From contig NZ_BIFH01000030.1 of NCBI RefSeq assembly GCF_003967355.1, positions 149,716-213,715 of the forward strand: DNA of 64,000 bases, in the 5' to 3' direction. The notes below the pieces were generated by a model. The model had not been told where the DNA came from. It was given only the letters and a program-made list of their open reading frames with translations, and ran no database searches. This document shows positions 23,541 to 32,531 of this stretch, in pieces; position 1 is the first letter of the stretch; each line of letters begins with the position of its first letter. The position numbers and the translations under genes are program-made. Source of the DNA: Embleya hyalina. Its GTDB lineage: Bacteria > Actinomycetota > Actinomycetes > Streptomycetales > Streptomycetaceae.

Positions 23541-24764
23541 ATGAGCAGCCCTGCCTCGGACGTGGTGAATCTCCACGACATCCGCCTCGCGCGGAAGATG
23601 TTGGAAAGTGTCGTCCGCGAGACGCCGATACGGCCCTGTCGGGCGCTGACCGACCGTGTCGGCACACCCGTTCACCTCAAGTGCGAGAACCTCCAGCGCA
23701 CCGGGTCGTTCAAGATCCGCGGTGCCTACGTGCGGATCGCGGGACTGTCGGACGCCGAGCGGGCCCGGGGTGTGGTCGCCGCCAGCGCCGGCAACCACGC
23801 GCAGGGCGTCGCGCTCGCGGCCCGCACCCTCGGCGTCGCGTCCACCGTGTTCATGCCGGCCGGCGCGCCGCTGCCCAAGGTCGCCGCGACCCGTTCCTAC
23901 GGCGCCGAGGTGATCCTCGGCGGGGACAACGTCGAACACGCGCTCGCCGCCGCGCGCGCCCACGCGGACGAGACCGGCGCGGTGTTCATCCACCCCTTCG
24001 ACCACCGCGACGTGGTGGCCGGCCAGGGCACCGTCGGCCTGGAGATCCTGGAGCAGTGCCCCGAGGTCAAGACCATCCTCGTGGGCACCGGCGGCGGTGG
24101 CCTGCTGGCCGGAATCTCCGTGGCCGTCAAGGCACTTCGCCCCGACGTCAAGGTGATCGGCGTACAGGCCGCGTCCGCCGCCGCCTACCCGCCCTCGCTC
24201 GCCGCCGGTGCCCCGGTGTCGCTGCCCTCGTTCGGCACCATGGCCGACGGGATCGCGGTCGGCCGCCCCGGCGAGGTGCCCTTCGGGCTGATCCGCGAGC
24301 ACACCGACGCGATCCGGACCGTCGGCGAGGAGTCCCTGTCCCAGGCGCTGCTGCTGTGCATGGAGCGGGCCAAGCTGGTGGTCGAACCGGCCGGCGCCGC
24401 GTCGGTGGCGGCACTGCTCGAGGTCGGCGAGCCGATCGAGGGCCCGGTGGTCGCGGTGTTGTCCGGCGGCAATGTGGACCCGCTGCTGATGTTGCGGGTA
24501 TTGCGGCACGGCCTGGCCTCGGCCGGCCGCTACCTCTCGCTGCGCGTGCGGATCCCCGACAGCCCGGGCGCGCTGGCCACCCTGCTCGGCCGGTTGGCGG
24601 AGACCGACGCCAACATCGCGGCGGTGTCGCACGTACGCACCGACGCCACGCTGCGCGTCGGCGAGGCGGACGTGGACCTGCAACTGGAGACCAAGGGCCG
24701 CAGCCACTGCGCGGCCGTGGTGGAGGCGCTGTACGGCGCGGGGTACACGGTCAGCAAGAGCTGA
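23541..24764 (+). CDS. ilvA: threonine ammonia-lyase with ACT domain
   Basis: 407 aa. Converts threonine to 2-oxobutyrate, the first step towards isoleucine. PLP lysine in GSFKIRGAYVRIAGL, serine loop ASAGNHAQGVALA, phosphate loop GTGGGGLLAGIS and VLSGGNVDPLLML. The C-terminal 75 residues form an ACT-like regulatory domain (YLSLRVRIPDSPGALATLLGRLAETDANI), so allosteric control by amino acids is expected. Start at ATG 23541; no ribosome site, so possibly leaderless. It differs from the shorter ACT-less enzyme at 6.4 kb. Confidence 0.93.
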   Translation: MSSPASDVVNLHDIRLARKMLESVVRETPIRPCRALTDRVGTPVHLKCENLQRTGSFKIRGAYVRIAGLSDAERARGVVAASAGNHAQGVALAARTLGVASTVFMPAGAPLPKVAATRSYGAEVILGGDNVEHALAAARAHADETGAVFIHPFDHRDVVAGQGTVGLEILEQCPEVKTILVGTGGGGLLAGISVAVKALRPDVKVIGVQAASAAAYPPSLAAGAPVSLPSFGTMADGIAVGRPGEVPFGLIREHTDAIRTVGEESLSQALLLCMERAKLVVEPAGAASVAALLEVGEPIEGPVVAVLSGGNVDPLLMLRVLRHGLASAGRYLSLRVRIPDSPGALATLLGRLAETDANIAAVSHVRTDATLRVGEADVDLQLETKGRSHCAAVVEALYGAGYTVSKS

Positions 24765-24848
24765 CCACGAGGCACGGGATCGGCGGGAGCCGACCGCACG
24801 ACGCGGGAGACCGGCGGGCGCCGACCGCGAGCCACGCGTCCGCCGGAG
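24760..24848. repeat. degenerate tandem repeat overlapping the ilvA 3' end
   Basis: Three imperfect copies of a roughly 30-nt unit beginning GC(C/T)GACC at 24760, 24789 and 24820, each ending in a GGCGGG(A/C)-like block. The first copy starts in the last codons of ilvA. No coding role is seen. Confidence 0.5.
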
Positions 24849-25004
24849 CCGGGCCGCCGGGTCCGAACGAGCGTGCCCGTGCGCCCTCCCGGCGTGCGGG
24901 TACGGCGATTGTCGGTGCGGTGTGCTTGGCTCGACGCACGAGCCATGCCCGTCCACGGGGGATGCGGCCGTGCGGGACCCGGACCGGGTCGGCGCCGTCG
25001 AAGC

Positions 25005-25038
25005 GACCGACCGATGACGCGAGTGCCGTCGGTCGGTC
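25005..25038. repeat. perfect inverted repeat between ilvA and the ABC exporter
   Basis: GACCGACCGA and TCGGTCGGTC, perfect 10-nt arms with a 14-nt loop, in the 407-bp gap 24765-25171. It could be an RNA hairpin ending ilvA or an operator for the exporter. The rest of this gap shows no gene that I would accept. Confidence 0.5.
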
Positions 25039-25171
25039 ACGCAGAGTCGCTTCTCCGGTGAAATGCGGTCGCACACTCGCTGTGTTTGGGCGCATGGTGG
25101 AGATCTCAATCGATCCATCCGACCGCGGCCCCACCCCCCTGCCCCACCCGCACGAGGAGTGATCCACCGAC

Positions 25172-26203
25172 ATGCAGGAAGCGATCGTCGCCGAAGGTCT
25201 GGTCAAGACCTTCGGCTCGGTCCGAGCGCTCGACGGCGTGGACGTGAGTGTGCCCACAGGCACCGTCCTCGGTCTGCTCGGCCCGAACGGCGCAGGCAAG
25301 ACGACATGCGTACGCGTACTGACCACACTGCTCAAACCCGACTCGGGGCGAGCCGTGGTGGCCGGTCACGACGTGCTCAAGAACCCCAACGAGGTCCGCC
25401 GCTCGATCGGTCTGTCCGGGCAGTTCGCCGCCGTGGACGAATATCTGACCGGCCGGGAGAACCTGCGGATGGTCGGCGAGCTGTACCAGCTCAGCGGGCG
25501 CGACGCCAAACGTCGTGCCGACGAACTGCTGGCCCAGTTCGACCTGGCCGACGCGGGCGATCGGCCCGCCAAGACCTACTCCGGCGGGATGCGCCGCCGG
25601 CTCGACCTGGCGGCGGCCCTGGTGGTCAGCCCGCCGGTGATGTTCATGGACGAGCCGACCACCGGCCTGGACCCGCGCAACCGCATGGCGCTGTGGCGGG
25701 TGATCGAGGAACTGGTCTCCGACGGCACCACGTTGCTGCTGACCACGCAGTATCTGGAGGAGGCCGACCACCTCGCGCACGACATCGCCGTGGTCGACCA
25801 CGGCAAGGTGATCGCGCGCGGCACCGCCGACGAACTCAAGGCCAAGGTCGGCGGCGAGCGGGTCGAGGTGGTCGTGCACGACCAGGAACGACTCACCGAG
25901 GCCACCGAGATGCTGGCCGGGTTCGGCAAGGGCGAGTTGGGCGTGGTCAAGCTCCAGCGCCGGATCACCGTCCCCGTCATAGGCGGCGCCAAGCTGCTCG
26001 CCGAGGTCATCCGGGAACTGGACGCCCGCGGCATCGAGATCGACGACATCGGGTTGCGTCGACCCACCCTCGACGACGTGTTCATCACCCTCACCGGGCA
26101 TGCGGCGGAGACCGAGGACGGCAACGCCGGCGGCGAAGGCGACGACGAAGAGCAGAGCGAGGCCGCTCCGCAGCGCGGTCGCGGCAAGGCGGTGAAGCAC
26201 TGA
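25172..26203 (+). CDS. ABC exporter ATPase, DrrA/daunorubicin-resistance type
   Basis: 343 aa cytoplasmic ATPase. Walker A LLGPNGAGKTTCVRVL, Q-loop region SIGLSGQFAAVDEYLTG, signature YSGGMRRRLDLAAAL, Walker B VMFMDEPTTGLDPRNR and the H-loop LLTTQYLEEADHLAH. After the ATPase core comes the DrrA-type C-terminal domain (VEVVVHDQERLTEATEMLAGF ... RRPTLDDVFITLTGHA) and an acidic 35-residue tail. With the permease 82 bp downstream it forms an ABC-2 exporter, probably for a hydrophobic antibiotic or lipid. GAGGAG lies 12 nt before the ATG. Confidence 0.93.
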   Translation: MQEAIVAEGLVKTFGSVRALDGVDVSVPTGTVLGLLGPNGAGKTTCVRVLTTLLKPDSGRAVVAGHDVLKNPNEVRRSIGLSGQFAAVDEYLTGRENLRMVGELYQLSGRDAKRRADELLAQFDLADAGDRPAKTYSGGMRRRLDLAAALVVSPPVMFMDEPTTGLDPRNRMALWRVIEELVSDGTTLLLTTQYLEEADHLAHDIAVVDHGKVIARGTADELKAKVGGERVEVVVHDQERLTEATEMLAGFGKGELGVVKLQRRITVPVIGGAKLLAEVIRELDARGIEIDDIGLRRPTLDDVFITLTGHAAETEDGNAGGEGDDEEQSEAAPQRGRGKAVKH

Positions 26204-26285
26204 TGGCCGTGCCGACCCGAGTGTCCGTACCGACGACCGTGCCGTGCACGGCGTCCGCGGCGACGTCCGCAAAGGAGTGCGTCGT

Positions 26286-27092
26286 ATGAGCATGGTGGCC
26301 GACTCCTGGGTCATCGCGCGCAGGAATCTGATCCGGATGACCCGGATTCCCGAGATGGTCCTGTTCGGGATCATTCAACCGGTGATGTTCGTGGTGTTGT
26401 TCACGTACGTCTTCGGCGGTTCGATGAAGATCGGCGATACCACCGACCCGGACGTCTACAAGGACTTCCTGATGCCGGGCATCTTCGCGCAGACCGTCAC
26501 CTTCGCCACGGCGGGATCGGCGGCCGGCATCGCGGACGACGCGCAGAAGGGGCTGATGGACCGGTTCCGGTCGTTGCCGATGGCGCGTGGTGCCGTACTG
26601 ACCGGCCGTACCGTCGCCGACCTCGTGCAGACGGCCCTCACCCTGATCATCCTCGCGGCCGTCGCGCTGATGGTGGGCTGGCGGACCGGCACGGCCGAGT
26701 CGACCAACGCCGCGCGCATCCTGGCCGGTTTCGGCCTGCTCCTCCTCCTGGGCTACGCGTTCACCTGGATCGGCGCGCTGATCGGCCTGTCGGTGCGCAC
26801 CCCGGAGGCGGCGACCTCGGGCGGGATCATCTGGCTGTTCCCGGTCACGTTCATCTCGAACGCCTTCGTGGACTCGTCGCAGATGACGCCCTGGGTGCGA
26901 CACATCGCCGACTGGAACCCGTTCAGCGCCACGGTGCAGGCCGCACGGGTGTTGTTCGGCTCGCCGGGCGTCGTGCAGTCCGACGCCTGGCCGATGCAGC
27001 ACCCGGTGTGGGCCTCGCTGCTGTGGTCGGTGCTGATCGTCGCGCTGTTCCGCACGCTGGCGGTGCGCAAGTACCGGTCCGCGGTCTCCTGA
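26286..27092 (+). CDS. ABC-2 type permease, DrrB type
   Basis: 268 aa from the ATG at 26286, with AAAGGAG 9 nt upstream. Six predicted membrane helices; the ABC-2 signature spans GSAAGIADDAQKGLMDRFRSLPMARGAVLTGR (EAA-like coupling helix) and the C-terminal FPVTFISNAFVDSSQMTPWVRHIADWNPFSATVQAAR. It pairs with the DrrA-type ATPase just upstream. Substrate unknown; the pair often protects producers against their own antibiotic. Confidence 0.92.
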   Translation: MSMVADSWVIARRNLIRMTRIPEMVLFGIIQPVMFVVLFTYVFGGSMKIGDTTDPDVYKDFLMPGIFAQTVTFATAGSAAGIADDAQKGLMDRFRSLPMARGAVLTGRTVADLVQTALTLIILAAVALMVGWRTGTAESTNAARILAGFGLLLLLGYAFTWIGALIGLSVRTPEAATSGGIIWLFPVTFISNAFVDSSQMTPWVRHIADWNPFSATVQAARVLFGSPGVVQSDAWPMQHPVWASLLWSVLIVALFRTLAVRKYRSAVS

Positions 27093-27131
27093 CCCGAGCG
27101 CCGAGCGCCGCACACCCTCGAAGAACACGGC

Positions 27132-27162
27132 CGGCCCGGTCCCCCACGCGGGGACCGGGCCG
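27132..27162. terminator. bidirectional terminator
   Basis: A perfect 13-bp stem (CGGCCCGGTCCCC against GGGGACCGGGCCG) with a CCACG-type 5-nt loop lies between the convergent permease and greA genes. Confidence 0.8.
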
Positions 27163-27176
27163 TGTCGCGTCGGTGC

Positions 27177-27674
27177 TCAGCCCCGGTAGGGCTTGGCGTC
27201 CACGACCTCGACACTGGTGGTCTTGCCGTTCGGCAACGCGAAGCTGGCCTGGTGGCCGATGGTCTTGCCGTTGATCGCCTTGCCCAGCGGGGACTGGGGC
27301 GAGTAGACCTCGATGTCGGTCACGGCGTCCTCGCGCGAGCCGAGCAGGAAGGTGGTGGGGTCGTCCTTGTCGCCGTCGAAGACGACGGTCACGACCATGC
27401 CGGGCTCGACGACGCCGTCGTCCGCGGGCGCCTCGCCGACCTTGGCGTTCTGGAGCAGGCCGATGAGCTGGCGAATGCGCAACTCCTGCTTGCCCTGCTC
27501 CTCCTTGGCCGCGTGGTAGCCCGCGTTCTCCTTGAGGTCGCCTTCCTGGCGGGCCTCTTCGATCTTCACGGCGATCTCGGCACGGCCGGGACCCGACAGG
27601 TCTTCCAGCTCGGCCTTCAGCCGGTCGTACGCCTCCTGGGTGAGCCAGGTGACGCTTTCGCTGGTCTGGGTCAC
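27177..27674 (-). CDS. greA: transcription elongation factor GreA
   Basis: 165 aa from the GTG at 27674 with GAGGAG 7 nt upstream. N-terminal coiled-coil that enters the polymerase channel, with the acidic tip EGDLKENAGYHAAKEEQ, and the C-terminal FKBP-like domain (PGMVVTVVFDGDKDDPTTFLLGSRE ... SPQSPLGKAINGKTIGHQASF). It rescues backtracked RNA polymerase by stimulating transcript cleavage. The frame remains open far upstream but that extension is not credible. GreA lies next to DUF4307 and mca as in other Streptomyces, to my recollection. Confidence 0.95.
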   Translation of the reverse strand: MTQTSESVTWLTQEAYDRLKAELEDLSGPGRAEIAVKIEEARQEGDLKENAGYHAAKEEQGKQELRIRQLIGLLQNAKVGEAPADDGVVEPGMVVTVVFDGDKDDPTTFLLGSREDAVTDIEVYSPQSPLGKAINGKTIGHQASFALPNGKTTSVEVVDAKPYRG

Positions 27675-27702
27675 GGGGTGCTCCTCGTAGGTTTGCGACG
27701 GG

Positions 27703-27740
27703 GGTGCGTACACGGTGCGTACGGAATACACGGTGCGTAC
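27703..27740. repeat. GGTGCGTAC direct repeats in the greA upstream region
   Basis: The 9-mer GGTGCGTAC occurs at 27703, 27714 and 27732 (spacings 11 and 18 nt), 29-66 bp before the greA start. This sits in the 329-bp gap 27675-28003, where I find no gene. It may be a regulator-binding array or promoter element. Confidence 0.5.
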
Positions 27741-28003
27741 GAAAGAGGTACACACGACCCCCGCGCCGCCCGGGCGGGCCCCGGCGGCGGAGGGGGTCAC
27801 ATATACCAGCGCCCCCTCACCGTCCGCGGTGTGAACACCTCGGGTCGTGAGGGGACGAAGCTTCGAGAGTAACAATCTCCCGCCGTCGGGGGCAGTCACA
27901 CGAGTCCGGGTGACATGCGACACCGGCGGGTGCGGCGGGGGCGCCCGCGGGAGGCGGCGGGTGCGGCGCGGAGCTTCGGTCGGTGCGGCGCGGGCCGCGT
28001 CGG

Positions 28004-28390
28004 TCAACCGACGGTGTGACAGTTCTCCAGTTCGGCGGTGTTCGGTTTGCCCGCCGTCTGGAGTGTCTCCGTGCGCTCGATGTGCTTCTCGCCCTTGGCG
28101 AACCGCAGTTCGCGGCGACCGACCTCGGCGCCGTCGCGATCGCGCGAGCGCAGTACGCAGACGGCTTCCTTGTCGGCGTCCTTGCGGATCTCGACCTGGG
28201 CCTCCACGGAGGAATCCGAGGTCACCCGGAAGCTCGGAATAGACCCGCGCACGCCGGGGTTCGCCACATCGAGGCCGATCCACACCGTCCCGGCCACGAG
28301 TACCACCATGAAGACCGCGAACGCGATCCGCAGTTTGCGATCGCTTCGGGTGGCGCCCTTGCCGTAACGGGTGACGGGCGTTGCGCTCAC
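28004..28390 (-). CDS. DUF4307 membrane protein
   Basis: 128 aa from the GTG at 28390 (AGGAG 6 nt upstream). A short basic N-terminus (TRYGKGATRSDRKLR), one membrane helix (IAFAVFMVVLVAGTVWIGL) and an outer domain of about 85 residues (VEAQVEIRKDADKEAVCVLRSRDRDGAEVGRRELRF) with two Cys near its ends. This is the DUF4307 family; it is typically found divergent from mca, as here. Function unknown, perhaps linked to envelope or thiol stress. Confidence 0.85.
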   Translation of the reverse strand: MSATPVTRYGKGATRSDRKLRIAFAVFMVVLVAGTVWIGLDVANPGVRGSIPSFRVTSDSSVEAQVEIRKDADKEAVCVLRSRDRDGAEVGRRELRFAKGEKHIERTETLQTAGKPNTAELENCHTVG

Positions 28391-28535
28391 CGGGTCTCCT
28401 GCGGGACGGGCCCGGGTTTGTGCCCGGGCGAGATCTATCGGCCACTATATGTCGGGTGCAAGAGCGGCCCTCTACAGGTCCCGGCGGTTCACCCGGCGGC
28501 CGGGACACGGGGCACGGATGAGGAGCGACGTTCCG

Positions 28536-29414
28536 GTGAGTGACGATCGACTGAGGCTGATGGCGGTGCACGCGCACCCCGACGACGAGTCGAGCAAGGG
28601 CGCGGCCACGATGGCCCGCTATGTCGCCGAGGGGGCCGAGGTCCTCGTCGCGACCTGTACCGGCGGCGAACGCGGCTCGGTACTGAACCCCGCTCTCCAG
28701 GGCGACCCGGAGATCGAGGCGAACATCCACGAGGTGCGCCGCAAGGAGATGGACGCGGCCCGCGAGATCCTGGGCGTGGAGCAGGCCTGGCTGGGCTGGG
28801 AGGACTCGGGACTGCCCGAGGGCGACCCGCTGCCGCCGCTCCCGGAGGGCTGCTTCGCCCTCCTCGACGTGGACAAGGCGGCCGAGCCGCTGGTCCGGCT
28901 GATCCGCGAGTTCCGTCCGCACGTGATCACCACGTACGACGAGAACGGCGGCTACCCGCACCCGGACCACATCCAGACGCACAAGATCACCATGGTGGCG
29001 TTCGACGCCGCGGGCGACCCGGACGCCTACCCGGGCGCCGGCGAGCCGTGGCAGCCGCTGAAGCTGTACTACAACCAGGGCATCTCCCGGGCGCGGATCG
29101 AGGCGCTGCACGAGGGCATGCAAAAGCGCGGCCTGGAGTCCCCCTACGGCGAATGGCTGGAGCGCTGGGGCGACCGGGACGAGCGCGACATCACCACCCG
29201 TGTGCCGTGCGCCGACTGGTTCGAGACCCGGGACCGGGCGCTGACCGCGCACGCCACCCAGGTGGACCCGGACGGCTTCTGGTTCCGGGTGCCGATCTCG
29301 GTGCAGCGCGAGGTGTGGCCGACGGAGGACTACGAGCTGGTGCGGTCGCTGGTGGACACCGACCTGCCCGAGGACGACCTGTTCGCGGGTGTCCGGGTGG
29401 GCGTGCGCCGGTAG
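28536..29414 (+). CDS. mca: mycothiol S-conjugate amidase
   Basis: 292 aa. Zn-dependent amidase that cleaves mycothiol conjugates of electrophiles and antibiotics, releasing a mercapturic acid for export. Metal ligands: HAHPDDE near the N-terminus and the later His in GGYPHPDHIQTH; the LmbE-type motif GGERGS is also present. The start is the GTG at 28536 because GAGGAG lies 10 nt upstream; an ATG at 28518 would add six residues. Presence of Mca indicates mycothiol as the main thiol, confirming an actinobacterium. Confidence 0.95.
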   Translation: MSDDRLRLMAVHAHPDDESSKGAATMARYVAEGAEVLVATCTGGERGSVLNPALQGDPEIEANIHEVRRKEMDAAREILGVEQAWLGWEDSGLPEGDPLPPLPEGCFALLDVDKAAEPLVRLIREFRPHVITTYDENGGYPHPDHIQTHKITMVAFDAAGDPDAYPGAGEPWQPLKLYYNQGISRARIEALHEGMQKRGLESPYGEWLERWGDRDERDITTRVPCADWFETRDRALTAHATQVDPDGFWFRVPISVQREVWPTEDYELVRSLVDTDLPEDDLFAGVRVGVRR

Positions 29415-29434
29415 GCGGCGGCGATCGATACGCG

Positions 29435-29466
29435 CGAGGGCCCGGGAGCGACTTTCCGGGCCCTCG
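29435..29466 (+). terminator. mca terminator hairpin
   Basis: A perfect 11-bp stem (CGAGGGCCCGG against CCGGGCCCTCG) with a 10-nt loop, 20 bp after the mca stop. Confidence 0.75.
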
Positions 29467-29535
29467 GTGCATACGTTCCGGCGATCGGATGTCACTCTTG
29501 ACACCGAGGGGTTCCGATCCAGGAGGTAGTTCGTC

Positions 29536-29757
29536 ATGTCGCTCGCGGTCCAGCTCGCGGTCGAGGAAAGCAAGGTCACGCCCGGCCTGCTCGGATTCGT
29601 GGTGGTCGCGTTCCTGGCGGTCGCCACCTGGCTGCTGCTGAAGTCGATGAACACGCGGCTCAAGCGCGTCGACTTCGACGAAAGCCCCAACCCGACCGAC
29701 CCGGCGCGGACCGGCGCGGCGCAGAAGAAGGAAGACAACGGCGCGCCCGTCGCCTGA
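29536..29757 (+). CDS. 73-aa single-helix membrane protein
   Basis: Excellent ribosome site (AGGAGG about 8 nt before the ATG). One membrane helix ([22 protein letters not shown], about 14-36), followed by [14 protein letters not shown] and a disordered Pro/Gly/Lys tail. This small protein is, as far as I recall, conserved next to mca in Streptomyces; function unknown. Confidence 0.8.
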   Translation: MSLAVQLAVEESKVTPGLLGFVVVAFLAVATWLLLKSMNTRLKRVDFDESPNPTDPARTGAAQKKEDNGAPVA

Positions 29758-29794
29758 GCGGTCCCGCGCACGGCGGCCCTGCGAGGATGACGTC

Positions 29795-31858
29795 ATGCCG
29801 AATCGTCTCGCCGGGTCCACGTCGCCCTACCTGCTGCAGCACGCCGACAATCCCGTCGAGTGGTGGCCGTGGGGGGAGGAGGCGTTCGCGGAGGCGCGTC
29901 GTCGGGATGTGCCGATCCTGCTCAGCGTCGGGTACAGCGCCTGCCACTGGTGTCACGTGATGGCCCACGAGTCCTTCGAGGACGAGGCCACCGCCGCGAT
30001 CGTCAACGCCGGCTTCGTGGCGGTCAAGGTCGACCGCGAGGAACGCCCCGACGTGGACGCGGTCTACATGGAGGCCACGGTCGCGCTGAACGGCGGCCAG
30101 GGCGGCTGGCCGATGACCGTGTTCGCCACCCCCGACGGCGAGCCGTTCCACTGCGGTACCTACTACCCGAACGAGGCCCGCCAGGGCATGCCCTCGTTCC
30201 GCCAACTGCTGCACGCGGTCAAGGCCGCCTGGAACGACCGCAACGACGAGGTGCGTCGCACCGGCACCCAGATCGCCGCCTCCCTGGCCGCCCCGCGCGA
30301 GTTGTACACCGACGGCGCGGCGCCGACCGCCGAGGAACTGGACGCGGCGCTGAGCCTGCTCGCGCGCGAATACGACACCGCGCACGGCGGGTTCGGCCAC
30401 GCGCCCAAGTTCCCGCCGTCGATGGTGCTCGAGTTCCTGCTGCGCCACCACGCCAGGACCGAGTCCGAGGCGGCCCTGGGCATCGTCCAGGAGACCTGCG
30501 AGGCGATGGCCCGCGGCGGCCTCTACGACCAGCTCGGCGGCGGCTTCGCGCGCTACTCGGTGGACGAGGCGTGGGTGGTGCCGCACTTCGAGAAGATGCT
30601 CTACGACAACGCCCAGCTGATCCGGGTCTACACCCACCTGTGGCGGGCCACGGGCAGCGAGTTCGCCCGCCGGATCGCGCTGCAGACCGCCGACTTCGTG
30701 GTGCGCGAACTGCGGACCCCCGAGGGCGCGTTCGCCTCCGCGTTGGACGCGGACAGCGTGGACGCCGAGGGCCACTCCGTGGAGGGCGCGTTCTACGTGT
30801 GGACCCCGGCCGAACTGGTCGAGGTGCTGGGCGCCGAGGACGGCGCGTGGGCGGCCGACGTGTTCGCGGTGACCGAGGAGGGCACCTTCGAGCACGGGCG
30901 GTCGGTGCTGCGACTGGTCGACGACCCCGAGGACTTCGAGCGACTGACCGATGTCCGGGCGAAGTTGCTGGCCGCGCGCGGGAAGCGGGAGCGGCCGGGG
31001 CGCGACGACAAGGTCGTGGCCGCGTGGAACGGGCTCACGATCGCCGCGTTGGCCGAGGCCGGCACCCTGTTCTCCCGCCCGGACCTGCTCGACGCCGCGC
31101 TCGCGGCGGCCGACCTGCTGGTCGCGGTGCACCTGGGCGGCGACGAGGACGACGAGCTGGGCGACCGGCTGGTGCGCACCTCCCGCGACGGCCGGCCCGG
31201 GCCGAACGCCGGGGTCCTGGAGGACTACGCCGACGTGGCCGAGGGGTTCCTGGCGCTGTACGCGGTGACCACCGACGACGCGTGGCTGACCTTCGCCGGG
31301 GTGCTCGTGGACGTGATCCTCGGGCACTTCGTGGACGAGAGCGGCGCGCTGTACGACACCGCCGACGACGCGGAGGAGCTGTTCCGCCGCCCGCAGGACC
31401 CCACCGACGGGGTCACCCCCTCGGGCTGGACCGGCGCGGCCGGCGCCCTGCTCGGCTACGCGGCGTATCTGGGCTCGGCCGAACACCGCGAGGCCGCCGG
31501 ACGCGCGCTCGGCGTGGTCCGGATGCTGGCGGCCCGGACGCCGCGCGGGATCGGCTGGGGCCTGGCGGTCGCCGAGGCGTGGCTGGACGGCCCGCGCGAG
31601 ATCGCCGTGGTCGGCCCGCGCGACGACGACGCGACCTGGGCGCTCTACCTGACCGCGCTGATGACCACCGCGCCCGGCGCCGTGGTCGCGATGGGCGACC
31701 CGGCCGAGGACCCGCCGGTGCCGCTGCTGCGCGACCGCACGCCGGTGGGCGGCAGGCCGGCGGCGTACGTGTGTCGGCACTTCACCTGCGACGCCCCGGT
31801 GACCGACCCGGAGCAGCTGGCCGACCAGGTCCTGGCCAAGGCGGTCGCCCGAGCCTGA
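29795..31858 (+). CDS. DUF255 thioredoxin-fold / YyaL-type protein
   Basis: 687 aa cytoplasmic protein. The N-terminal DUF255 thioredoxin-like domain (about 1-165) has the motif [17 protein letters not shown], in which the Cys pair replaces CGPC, and [16 protein letters not shown]. The rest is an (alpha/alpha)6-barrel resembling glycosidases/N-acylglucosamine epimerases: [35 protein letters not shown] and [19 protein letters not shown]. Family includes human SPATA20 and B. subtilis YyaL; the biochemical role is not settled. Full family length. Confidence 0.92.
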   Translation: MPNRLAGSTSPYLLQHADNPVEWWPWGEEAFAEARRRDVPILLSVGYSACHWCHVMAHESFEDEATAAIVNAGFVAVKVDREERPDVDAVYMEATVALNGGQGGWPMTVFATPDGEPFHCGTYYPNEARQGMPSFRQLLHAVKAAWNDRNDEVRRTGTQIAASLAAPRELYTDGAAPTAEELDAALSLLAREYDTAHGGFGHAPKFPPSMVLEFLLRHHARTESEAALGIVQETCEAMARGGLYDQLGGGFARYSVDEAWVVPHFEKMLYDNAQLIRVYTHLWRATGSEFARRIALQTADFVVRELRTPEGAFASALDADSVDAEGHSVEGAFYVWTPAELVEVLGAEDGAWAADVFAVTEEGTFEHGRSVLRLVDDPEDFERLTDVRAKLLAARGKRERPGRDDKVVAAWNGLTIAALAEAGTLFSRPDLLDAALAAADLLVAVHLGGDEDDELGDRLVRTSRDGRPGPNAGVLEDYADVAEGFLALYAVTTDDAWLTFAGVLVDVILGHFVDESGALYDTADDAEELFRRPQDPTDGVTPSGWTGAAGALLGYAAYLGSAEHREAAGRALGVVRMLAARTPRGIGWGLAVAEAWLDGPREIAVVGPRDDDATWALYLTALMTTAPGAVVAMGDPAEDPPVPLLRDRTPVGGRPAAYVCRHFTCDAPVTDPEQLADQVLAKAVARA

Positions 31859-31863
31859 ACCCG

Positions 31864-31894
31864 CCGGTCCCCGCCCGGCCCGGGCGGGGACCGG
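31864..31894. terminator. bidirectional terminator
   Basis: A perfect 14-bp stem (CCGGTCCCCGCCCG against CGGGCGGGGACCGG) with a 3-nt loop lies between the convergent DUF255 gene and tetR. Confidence 0.8.
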
Positions 31895-31901
31895 GCCGGC
31901 A

Positions 31902-32531
31902 TCAGGGTCCGTCCCGCAACCCCGCCTCCAGGATCCCCAGCGCCCGGTCCACCGGCACGGTCGGATCCCCGACGCAGCCGCTCTCCGCCCAGGTCAGGAT
32001 CGCCACCGACATCGCCGCGTTGATCGACGAGACGGCCACCCGGAGGTCGAAGTCGTGCGCCGAGCGCCCGGTCCGGGCGGCGTACGTCTCGGCCACCAGG
32101 TTCCACGACTCCATCTGCTGTTCGTAGCTGCGCCGCCGGAGCGCCGGCACGCCGACCACGAGGGACATCCGGGTGACCATCTCCTCGCGCTCCTCGCGCA
32201 TGATCCGCCGCAGCACCTCCAGCACGCCGGTGCGCACGATCCGGATCAGGTTGGTGCCCTCGGGGGCGCTGCGCAGGATCTCCACGAGCAGCGGGTCGTA
32301 CTCGTCGGTGAGCACGACGTCCTCCTTGCTCGGGAAGTAGCGGAAGAAGGTGCTCGGCGAGATCTCCGCGGCCTCGGCGATCTGGTCCACGGTGGTCGCG
32401 TCGTAGCCGTGCTCGCGAAAGAGCCGATAGGCCTCGCGGCGGATCGCCCGCCGGGTCTTGATCTTCTTGCGCTCGCGCAGCCCCGCGGGGGCGACGGGCA
32501 GGTCAGGGATGGAGGACTCCTTCGCGGTCAT
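31902..32531 (-). CDS. TetR-family transcriptional regulator
   Basis: 209 aa. HTH at about 20-65: KIKTRRAIRREAYRLFREHGYDATTVDQIAEAAEISPSTFFRYFPSKEDVV, the classical TetR_N signature. The C-terminal ligand domain (about 75-200) resembles that of regulators with an MftR-like C-terminus. Its ATG lies inside the end of the MFS gene (overlap 29 nt), with GGGAG 9 nt upstream. It is therefore co-transcribed with the pump and most likely represses that operon, releasing it when the exported compound appears. Confidence 0.92.
   Translation of the reverse strand: MTAKESSIPDLPVAPAGLRERKKIKTRRAIRREAYRLFREHGYDATTVDQIAEAAEISPSTFFRYFPSKEDVVLTDEYDPLLVEILRSAPEGTNLIRIVRTGVLEVLRRIMREEREEMVTRMSLVVGVPALRRRSYEQQMESWNLVAETYAARTGRSAHDFDLRVAVSSINAAMSVAILTWAESGCVGDPTVPVDRALGILEAGLRDGP

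Noticed and set aside
24873-25061. A 62-codon frame in the ilvA-exporter gap
   Set aside because: No ribosome site, Arg/Gly composition, and it runs through the perfect dyad at 25005-25038.
27177-29771. An 864-codon frame that would extend GreA upstream
   Set aside because: Only the last 165 codons match GreA; the GTG at 27674 has a strong ribosome site, and the extension runs opposite mca.
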